Shown here piece after piece: positions 21,812 to 33,474 of a DNA stretch of 33,474 nucleotides. The DNA comes from an uncultured Planctomycetaceae bacterium (lineage in GTDB: Bacteria > Planctomycetota > Planctomycetia > Pirellulales > UBA1268), in NCBI GenBank assembly GCA_903951635.1, contig CAJBCV010000520.1, positions 1 through 33,474 on the forward strand, read 5' to 3'. The notes under the pieces are model-generated. The model did not search any database. It was given only the letters and a program-made list of their open reading frames with translations, and had not been told where the DNA came from. The translations under genes and the position numbers were made by a program. Position 1 is the stretch's first letter; each line of letters begins with the position of its first letter.

Positions 21812-23203
21812 TCAGGCGTGAATGGCGCCACCCGAGACGGCCATGGCCGCTTCCTTGAGCGCCTCAGGCAGCGTCGGATGGGCATGGCAGACGCGGGCGA
21901 TGTCCTCGGCGGTGGCGCCGAAGGCCATCGAGGCCGCAGCCTCGCCGATGATGTCGCCTGCCGCCGGGCCGATGATGTGGATCCCGAGCACCCGATCGGT
22001 GGCCGCATCGGCCAAGACCTTCACCTTGCCGATCGTGTCGTTGATCGTCCGGGCACGGCCGTTGGCCCGAAACGGAAACACCCCCTTGCGGTACTTCCGC
22101 CCCTCGGCGTTCAACTGCTCCTCGGTCTTGCCGACGGCGGCGATCTCCGGGTGGGTGAAGACGACCGCCGGCACGAGGTCGTAATCGACGTGCGCGTGGC
22201 CCGTCTTCATCCCCTCGGCACAGGCGACACCATCCTCCTCCGCCTTGTGGGCGAGCATCGGACCGGGGATGCAGTCGCCGATCGCCCAGACGCCGGCGGC
22301 GGAGGTGCGGAAGAGCCCGTCGACGGCAACGTAGCCACGCTTGTCGGGCTGGATGCCGACCGTCTCGAGGCCGATGTCGGCGGTTGCCGGCCTCCGGCCG
22401 GTGGCGGCAAGCACGCGGTCGCAGTGGATCGGTTCGAGCCCCTCGCACTCCACCACGGCGCCCCCCGACTTCGCCGCCCGGGCCCCCTTCACCTTGGCGC
22501 CGAGGCGGATGTCGAGCCCCTGCTTGCGGAATTGGACGAGGGCCTCCGAAGCGATGTCGGCGTCGATCCCGGCGAGGATTCGATCGGCATACTCAAGCAC
22601 CGTCACCTTGGCGCCGAGACGGCGCCAGACGCTGCCGAGTTCGAGGCCGATGTAACCGCCACCGATGACGACCAGATGCCCGGGGACGGTGTCGTACGAG
22701 AGCGCCTCGGTGCTCGTTCCCACGACGCCACCGTCAACCTCGACACCGGGAAGCACGATGCTCGAGCTCCCCACCGCAACGATGATCCGGGAAGACTCGA
22801 GGAGCGACTTCGTGCCGTCGGCACCGGTCACCTCGACGCGTCCCGGCCCGGCCAGCCGGCCGGTGCCGCGGATCCGGGCGATCTTGTTCTTCGCAAGCAG
22901 GCCGTCGATCCCCTTGCAGAGCGTCCCGACGACCTCATCTTTGCGCTTGAGCATCGCGGCGAGGTCGAGGGCCACCGAGCCGACCTGGATGCCGTGATGG
23001 GCGAGTTCACCCCGGGCCTCCTCGTACTTGTGGCTCGACTCGAGGAGGGCCTTGGAGGGGATGCAGCCGACGCGGAGGCAGGTTCCGCCGAGGCGATCCT
23101 CCTTCTCGATCACGGCCGCGGAGAAACCGAGTTGGGCAGCACGGATGGCGGCCACATAGCCGCCGGGACCGGCGCCGATCACCAGCACGTCGTACGCTTG
23201 CAT
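21812..23203 (-). CDS. lpdA: Dihydrolipoyl dehydrogenase (E3), 2-oxoglutarate dehydrogenase-linked copy
   Basis: This 463-residue flavoprotein disulfide reductase is full length. It starts at ATG 23203, 11 bases after GAGGAG, with MQAYDVLVIGAGPGGYVAA (FAD site). The redox-active disulfide is C42 and C47 in GGTCLRVGCIPSK. The NAD site is VVIGGGYIGLELG, the second FAD motif is VWAIGDCIPGPMLAHKAEEDG, and the C-terminal dimer interface has the active-site pair CHAHPTLPEA. It reoxidises the dihydrolipoyl groups of E2 with NAD+. It follows sucB by 120 bases, so it probably serves the 2-oxoglutarate dehydrogenase complex. A second, different E3 gene lies at 32220. Confidence 0.95.
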   Translation of the reverse strand: MQAYDVLVIGAGPGGYVAAIRAAQLGFSAAVIEKEDRLGGTCLRVGCIPSKALLESSHKYEEARGELAHHGIQVGSVALDLAAMLKRKDEVVGTLCKGIDGLLAKNKIARIRGTGRLAGPGRVEVTGADGTKSLLESSRIIVAVGSSSIVLPGVEVDGGVVGTSTEALSYDTVPGHLVVIGGGYIGLELGSVWRRLGAKVTVLEYADRILAGIDADIASEALVQFRKQGLDIRLGAKVKGARAAKSGGAVVECEGLEPIHCDRVLAATGRRPATADIGLETVGIQPDKRGYVAVDGLFRTSAAGVWAIGDCIPGPMLAHKAEEDGVACAEGMKTGHAHVDYDLVPAVVFTHPEIAAVGKTEEQLNAEGRKYRKGVFPFRANGRARTINDTIGKVKVLADAATDRVLGIHIIGPAAGDIIGEAAASMAFGATAEDIARVCHAHPTLPEALKEAAMAVSGGAIHA

Positions 23204-23323
23204 CGGCCAGCCCACTCCTCTCCTCGCACCCGGCGGCAACCAGGGACCTCCCCCGGCCCACCATCCGGCACTCTTCGCCCGAGCCTGCCCCGGCGCTCGC
23301 AGGCCCCGTCATGCCCGCGTGAC

Positions 23324-24571
23324 TCAGACCTCGAGGATGAGACGGGTCGGATCCTCGATCGTGTCCTTGATCTTCTTCAGAAACGTCACCGCTTCGCGAC
23401 CATCAACGAGGCGGTGATCGTACGTGAGCGCCAGGTACATCATCGGCCGGATCACGACCTGCCCGTCGACGGCCACGGGGCGGTCGGTGATCGCATGAAG
23501 ACCGAGGATGCCGCTCTGCGGCGGATTGATGATCGGCGTGCTCATCATCGATCCATAGACGCCGCCGTTGGAGATCGTGAACGTCCCCCCCTGGAGCTCG
23601 TCGAGCTTGAGCTTGTTGTCGGCAGCCCGCTTGGCGAAGTCGGCGATGCCGAGTTCGATCTGGGCAAAGGAGAGGGTTTCCGCATTCCGCAGCACCGGCA
23701 CGACGAGCCCCTTCCCGCCGCCGACGGCGATGCCGATGTCGGCGTAGTCGCGGTAGACGATGTGCGGGTCGCGGAACTCGGCGTTGACCTGGGGAACGGC
23801 CCGCAGCGCCTCGACGGCGGCCCGCACGAAGAACGACATGAAGCCGAGCTTCACCCCGTACCGCTGCAGGAAGACATCCTTGAACTTGTTGCGCAGGGCC
23901 ATCACGGCGCTCATGTCGACCTCGTTGAAGGTCGTGAGGAGCGCCGCCTGCTGCTGGGCCTCGACGAGCCGCTCGGCGATCCGCCGGCGGATCGGGCTGA
24001 TGAGCACCGCCCGCTCCTCCCGCGCTCCAGGTGTTCGGGCCGGCACGGAGGCCGCGGCGATCACGGGGGCGGGCTTCGAGACCGCAGCGGGGGCCTTCGC
24101 CGCGGCCACGGCGCCGATCGCGTCCTCCTTCGTCACCCGGCCGCCGGGCCCGGTGCCCTGGGCCGACGACGCGGCGACGCCGGCTTCGCCGAGCACGCGT
24201 GCCGCTGCGGGCATCACCCTGGCGCCCTCGTTGGAAGACATCTGGACCGAGCCGATGTCGACCCGGCTCCCGGTCCGCTTCACGTCGACGACCGGCTGGC
24301 CCCCGGGGGCCGCCGGCGTGGCGGCGGCCGCTCCGGCCGGCTCGAGGTAGCCGATCACCTCCCCAACGCGGGCCTTCTCGCCACTTCCCTTGAGGATCTT
24401 CGTGACGGTTCCTGCGGCAGGCGCCGGAAGGTCGACCGTCGCCTTGTCACTCTCGATCTCCACGATGGAATCGTCCATCGCGACCCCTTCCCCCTCGCGC
24501 TTCTTCCAGGTGCCGATCTGCACCTCGGTGATCGATTCGCCGACTTCGGGGACCTTGAGTTCGATGGGCAT
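23324..24571 (-). CDS. sucB: Dihydrolipoyllysine-residue succinyltransferase (E2 of 2-oxoglutarate dehydrogenase)
   Basis: This 415-residue E2 has one N-terminal lipoyl domain (residues 1-77) with the lipoylated Lys43 in [12 protein letters not shown] peripheral-subunit-binding domain lies at about 118-155 ([28 protein letters not shown]). The catalytic acyltransferase domain runs from about 185, starting [20 protein letters not shown] and ending with the active-site [10 protein letters not shown] (H386, D390). [16 protein letters not shown] and [15 protein letters not shown] are typical of the succinyltransferase branch rather than the acetyltransferase. It forms the complex core and passes succinyl groups to CoA. 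The ATG has no evident Shine-Dalgarno sequence. It follows sucA by 84 bases and is probably co-transcribed. Confidence 0.94.
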   Translation of the reverse strand: MPIELKVPEVGESITEVQIGTWKKREGEGVAMDDSIVEIESDKATVDLPAPAAGTVTKILKGSGEKARVGEVIGYLEPAGAAAATPAAPGGQPVVDVKRTGSRVDIGSVQMSSNEGARVMPAAARVLGEAGVAASSAQGTGPGGRVTKEDAIGAVAAAKAPAAVSKPAPVIAAASVPARTPGAREERAVLISPIRRRIAERLVEAQQQAALLTTFNEVDMSAVMALRNKFKDVFLQRYGVKLGFMSFFVRAAVEALRAVPQVNAEFRDPHIVYRDYADIGIAVGGGKGLVVPVLRNAETLSFAQIELGIADFAKRAADNKLKLDELQGGTFTISNGGVYGSMMSTPIINPPQSGILGLHAITDRPVAVDGQVVIRPMMYLALTYDHRLVDGREAVTFLKKIKDTIEDPTRLILEV

Positions 24572-24655
24572 GGTGGCAGTGCCGGGGAGGGAGTTGGGGG
24601 TGGACGGGGAAGGATGGGGAGCGGAGCAGAACGATGCGGAACGAAGCCGCGTCTC

Positions 24656-27661
<3,006 letters not shown>

Positions 27662-27694
27662 GGCTGCGATCCAGTGCTTACGGTGGGACGACGG

Positions 27695-27711
27695 GGCGGC
27701 GGCCTGCCGCC
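27695..27711 (-). promoter_or_regulatory. Small hairpin between aceF and sucA
   Basis: GGCGGC (27695-27700) and GCCGCC (27706-27711) form a perfect 6-bp stem with a 5-base loop in the 74-base gap between the two complexes. It might attenuate or process the long transcript. With no U-tract, evidence for termination is weak. Confidence 0.2.
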
Positions 27712-27735
27712 TCCAACCCCACGGTGGGATGGGTA

Positions 27736-29055
27736 TCAGCGGGCAAGAAGGAGGCGCCCGGGACTCTCGAGATAACCGATCACTTCCCGGAGGAATCGGG
27801 CCGCCATGGCCCCGTCGATGATGCGGTGGTCGTAGGACAATGACAGGGGCATCATCAGCCTGGGCTCGATCCGGTCTCCCTGGACGACCGGCAACTTCCG
27901 CGATCGGCCGACGAGCAGGATCGCCACCTCGGGCCAGTTGATGATCGGCGTCGAATACGTGCCGCCGATGGCGCCGAGATTGCTGATGGTGAACGTGCCG
28001 CCGCGGAGATCTTCGATCGAATACTGGGCATGCTTCGCCTTCTCGGCGGTCTCGGCGATCGCCTGAGCGATCTGCGGAATCGACAGTTCGTCGCAGCCAC
28101 GAAGCACCGGCACCACGAGCCCGCGGGGGGTGTCGACCGCGAGGCCGATGTTGACGTAGTCCTTGTAGAGGATCTCCCCCTTCTCCACGTCGATGCTCGC
28201 GTTCATCGCCGGGTGCTGGCGGAGGGAGAGGCTCACCGCCTTGATCACGAACGAGAGCGCCGTCAGCTTGACGTTCGCCTTGGCATGATCGTCAGCGCTC
28301 GCCTTCCGGAGGCGTTCCATCTCGGTGACGTCGGCGTCGTCGAAGTTCGTCAGATGGGGGATCGTCGAGACGCTCCGCACCATGTTCGTGGCGATCGTCC
28401 GCCGCATCCGCGACATCTGTTCGCGGTGGACAGGCCCCCAGTCGTCGCGGTCGGAGGACGGAGCGACGGCCGAACGTCCCCCCTGGGCACTTCCCTGACG
28501 GACGGCGGCAACGACGTCCTCACGCAGGATCCGCCCGGCAGGCCCGGTTCCCTTCACGCGTCCGAGATCGACGCCGAGTTCACGGGCGAGCCGCCGCACC
28601 GCCGGACCGGCAGGCTCGACCGCCGCAACGGCCGGGGTCGGCGTGGCAGGCTCCGGTTCGAGGACGGGCTTCGCGGCGACCGGTGCGGGAGCCGCCGGCA
28701 CCGGAGCGGCCGGCGCGACGTTCGCCACGGGAGTTGCGGCCACGGGCGCCGCGGCAACGGGGGCCGGCTTGGCCGGCGGCGCCGCCGCGGCGGGCTTCGC
28801 CGGGGCTGGCGCGGAGCCCGCGGCTTCGAGGGTGAGCAGCGTCTGCCCCACCTTGACGGTGTCCCCCTTCTTGACGAGCACGCTGGCGACCCGTCCCCCG
28901 GGGGGACAGGGGACCTCGATGACCGCTTTGTCGGTCTCGACTTCGAGGAGCGCCTGGCCCGGCTTCACCACGTCCCCCGCGGAGACGAACACACTGACGA
29001 CATCACCCGAGGCAATGTTCTCGCCCAGGTCGGGCAGCTTGAAATCGGTGGCCAT
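27736..29055 (-). CDS. aceF: Dihydrolipoyllysine-residue acetyltransferase (E2 of pyruvate dehydrogenase)
   Basis: This 439-residue E2 starts at ATG 29055, giving MATDFKLPDLGENIASGDVV; upstream in-frame sequence is unrelated. One lipoyl domain (1-77) has Lys43 in VETDKAVIEVP. A long flexible linker at about 79-150 is made almost only of Ala, Pro and Val and includes several Lys. The subunit-binding domain (about 151-186) reads VRRLARELGVDLGRVKGTGP. The catalytic domain starts PVHREQMSRMRRTIATNM and ends with YDHRIIDGAMAARF (H410, D414). It transfers acetyl groups to CoA and forms the pyruvate dehydrogenase core. It follows aceE by 84 bases. Having a single lipoyl domain is a simpler layout than the three-domain E. 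coli AceF. Confidence 0.94.
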   Translation of the reverse strand: MATDFKLPDLGENIASGDVVSVFVSAGDVVKPGQALLEVETDKAVIEVPCPPGGRVASVLVKKGDTVKVGQTLLTLEAAGSAPAPAKPAAAAPPAKPAPVAAAPVAATPVANVAPAAPVPAAPAPVAAKPVLEPEPATPTPAVAAVEPAGPAVRRLARELGVDLGRVKGTGPAGRILREDVVAAVRQGSAQGGRSAVAPSSDRDDWGPVHREQMSRMRRTIATNMVRSVSTIPHLTNFDDADVTEMERLRKASADDHAKANVKLTALSFVIKAVSLSLRQHPAMNASIDVEKGEILYKDYVNIGLAVDTPRGLVVPVLRGCDELSIPQIAQAIAETAEKAKHAQYSIEDLRGGTFTISNLGAIGGTYSTPIINWPEVAILLVGRSRKLPVVQGDRIEPRLMMPLSLSYDHRIIDGAMAARFLREVIGYLESPGRLLLAR

Positions 29056-29139
29056 GGTGGGATCGCGGAGGAAGTCGGGCAAAGGGAGGAAAAACGATTT
29101 GATCCGGCGTGGGCAACGGGCACCGCGACGGGAAAACAA

Positions 29140-31974
<2,835 letters not shown>

Positions 31975-32008
31975 GGGCAACTCCGGGAGGGCTGGGTGAA
32001 CTTTGCCC

Positions 32009-32037
32009 ATTATTCCGCTCTTGCCGGCGTCCGTAAA
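32009..32037 (-). promoter_or_regulatory. Putative sigma70 promoter of aceE
   Basis: On the minus strand TTTACG (32032-32037) is followed after exactly 17 bases by AATAAT (32009-32014), a 4/6 -35 and 5/6 -10. The predicted start near 32002 leaves a 5' leader of about 28 bases carrying GGAG before the ATG at 31974. Boxes and spacing are seen; activity is inferred. Confidence 0.55.
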
Positions 32038-32077
32038 GGCCGTTTCGTTCGCCGGCCGCGCGACGAAAGTCGGTTGC

Positions 32078-32093
32078 TCGAAACGCTTTTCGA
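32078..32093. promoter_or_regulatory. Inverted repeat upstream of the aceE promoter
   Basis: TCGAAA (32078-32083) and TTTCGA (32088-32093) form a perfect 6-bp inverted repeat with a 4-base centre. A further CGTTTCG at 32041-32047 is inverted relative to CGAAACG at 32079-32085. They lie about 40 bases upstream of the proposed -35 box and could be a regulator site. This is inference only. Confidence 0.3.
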
Positions 32094-32195
32094 CAAGGCA
32101 CCAGGCCCGCCAACCGGGCCAAATTCAGCCTGGAAACGAGTGCCCCCGCAAGGCCCCCCTCCTCAGGCCCCCTGCTCGAGTTTCCCCAGCCCCCC

Positions 32196-32214
32196 ACGTC
32201 CAGCGGGGGTCGCC
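32196..32214 (-). terminator. Possible hairpin after the first lpdA
   Basis: CCCCC and GGGGG flank a short ACGTCCAGC centre immediately downstream of the lpdA stop at 32220. The stem is short and no U-tract follows on the minus strand. It may weaken read-through into aceE, which has its own promoter. Confidence 0.25.
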
Positions 32215-32219
32215 AGGCC

Positions 32220-33474
32220 TCAGGACCGGGGGCGGTAGATCTCGGTGGCGGTCCCGAAATGGTTTTCGGCCGCGAAAGCGACCGTCTCGCCGAGCGTCGG
32301 ATGGGCGTGGATCGTCTCGGCGAGGTCGCGGGCACTGGCGGCCATCTCGATCGCCAAAGCACCTTCGGCGATCAGTTCACCGGCTCCCGCACCGACGATG
32401 CCAACCCCGAGAACCGTGTCGGTCTCCGGGTCGACGAGGAGTTTCGTCATCCCCTCGGTCCGCCCGAGGGCTTGGGCACGGCCGCTGGCGGCCCAGGGGT
32501 AGCGGCTGATCTCGACGGTCTTCCCGCTCGCCTTTACCTCCTGCTCGGTGAGCCCCGCCCAGGCGATCTCCGGATCGGTGAACACCACCGCCGGGATGCA
32601 CCGCGGGGCGAACAGCGCGGGCTCTCCGTGGAGCGCCTCGACGGCGACCTTGCCTTGGTGGCTGGCGCGGTGGGCGAGCATCGGCTCGCCGCAGACGTCG
32701 CCGATGGCAAGGATCTTCGGGTCGCTGGTCCGCTGCTGGCCGTCCACCTGGACGAACCCCTTGGCATCGACCTTCACGGCCGTGTTCTCGAGCCCCAGCC
32801 CGTCGGAGTTCGGTCGCCGGCCGACCGCCACGAGGACGCGGGAGAACTCCTTCTCGAACGGCCCTTCGGGCCCCTCGAACCGGACGAGAATCCCCTTCTT
32901 CTTCTCTTCCAGGCCGGCCACTTTCGTCTTCAGATGGATGGCCTCGAAGAGCTTCTCCAGCCGCGCCTGGAGCGGCTTGACGAGGTCCCGATCGGCACCG
33001 GGGAGGAGGGTGTCGGTGAGCTCGACGACGGAGACTTTCGACCCGAGCTCGGCATAGACGGTGCCCATTTCCAGCCCGATATAACCGCCGCCGATGACGA
33101 GGAGCGAGTCGGGGATCTCCTGGAGCTCGAGCGCCGAGGTCGAATCCATCACCCGGGGCGTAGGGAGGTCGAAGGCCGGAATCCGCGCCGGTCGCGACCC
33201 GCTGGCCAGGATGCAGTGATCGAAGGTCACCGTCTGGCTACCGTCGGCACCGACCACCTCGAGCGTCCCGGAGGACGTAAACCTCGCGGCCCCCTGGATG
33301 ATGCGGACATTGCGCCGCTTGGCGAGCTGGCCAAGACCGCCGGTGAGCGTCGAAATCACCTTGTCTTTGCGCGTTCGGAGGGCCTCGAGCTTGATCTTCG
33401 GCTTGCCGAGATCGATCCCCCAGGCCTCCATTTCCCTCGCTTCCGCGAGCACGCGGCCGACGTGGAGCAGGGCC
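32220..33474 (-). CDS. lpdA: Dihydrolipoyl dehydrogenase (E3), pyruvate dehydrogenase-linked copy, 5' end cut by window
   Basis: About 417 residues are visible. The reading frame runs off the right edge as ALLHVGRVLAEAREMEAWGI, so the FAD-binding N-terminus and the redox disulfide lie outside the window. The GTG near 33452 is internal and not a true start. Visible parts are the helix after the disulfide, LVIGGGYIGLEMGTVY (NAD site), VAVGRRPNSDGLGLE, ILAIGDVCGEPMLAHRASHQG (second FAD motif) and the C-terminal IHAHPTLGETV with the catalytic His. It differs clearly in sequence from the E3 at 21812. It lies upstream of aceE in the same direction after a 245-base gap, so it probably serves pyruvate dehydrogenase. 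Confidence 0.94.
   Translation of the reverse strand, partial: ALLHVGRVLAEAREMEAWGIDLGKPKIKLEALRTRKDKVISTLTGGLGQLAKRRNVRIIQGAARFTSSGTLEVVGADGSQTVTFDHCILASGSRPARIPAFDLPTPRVMDSTSALELQEIPDSLLVIGGGYIGLEMGTVYAELGSKVSVVELTDTLLPGADRDLVKPLQARLEKLFEAIHLKTKVAGLEEKKKGILVRFEGPEGPFEKEFSRVLVAVGRRPNSDGLGLENTAVKVDAKGFVQVDGQQRTSDPKILAIGDVCGEPMLAHRASHQGKVAVEALHGEPALFAPRCIPAVVFTDPEIAWAGLTEQEVKASGKTVEISRYPWAASGRAQALGRTEGMTKLLVDPETDTVLGVGIVGAGAGELIAEGALAIEMAASARDLAETIHAHPTLGETVAFAAENHFGTATEIYRPRS

Overview
The window looks like a chromosome segment of a high-GC planctomycete, probably of the Pirellulaceae/Pirellulales type. This is inferred from two PSCyt1-DUF1549-DUF1553 / DUF1501 gene pairs, a family set greatly expanded in Planctomycetes, together with DUF1080, Tat-signal proteins and a secreted sialidase. 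No rRNA, CRISPR array, transposase or integrase is visible.

Layout. 1-1600: pdxH (PLP synthesis) on +, then a convergent vapBC-type toxin-antitoxin pair on -. The toxin frame is broken by one missing base, and the antitoxin has an apparently leaderless promoter overlapped by an inverted repeat. 1990-5233: a tightly overlapping three-gene + operon of an amine-oxidase-like flavoprotein, a small RMD1/DUF155-like membrane-anchored protein and a DUF1624-type multi-pass membrane protein; this is the least understood unit here. 5519-5746: tRNA-Arg(TCT) whose 3' end plus 31 nt of flank is duplicated 124 bp downstream. 5922-10658: first PSCyt1/DUF1549/DUF1553 + DUF1501 pair, separated by three consecutive hairpins. 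10691-16502: a five-gene - operon, in transcription order DUF1080, sialidase, creatininase family, MFS transporter, Tat-exported protein of unknown function. 16712-20807: a divergent second PSCyt1/DUF1549/DUF1553 + DUF1501 pair, followed by a predicted outer-membrane protein (20942-21808).

21812-33474 is central carbon metabolism, all on the - strand: lpdA (cut by the window edge), aceE, aceF, sucA, sucB and a second lpdA. One continuous block therefore encodes the pyruvate dehydrogenase and 2-oxoglutarate dehydrogenase complexes, each with its own E3. A good sigma70-like promoter lies directly upstream of aceE, so the E1/E2 genes can be transcribed separately from the first lpdA.

How it fits together: 10.7-20.8 kb reads as a polymer or glycan scavenging region, with secreted hydrolases, an uptake carrier and envelope cytochrome-like proteins. 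21.8-33.5 kb is the entry to and an internal step of the TCA cycle. The best candidates for something undescribed are the 1990-5233 operon, the glycan cluster with its unknown Tat protein, and the structured intergenic elements. None of these can be called a new system from sequence alone.
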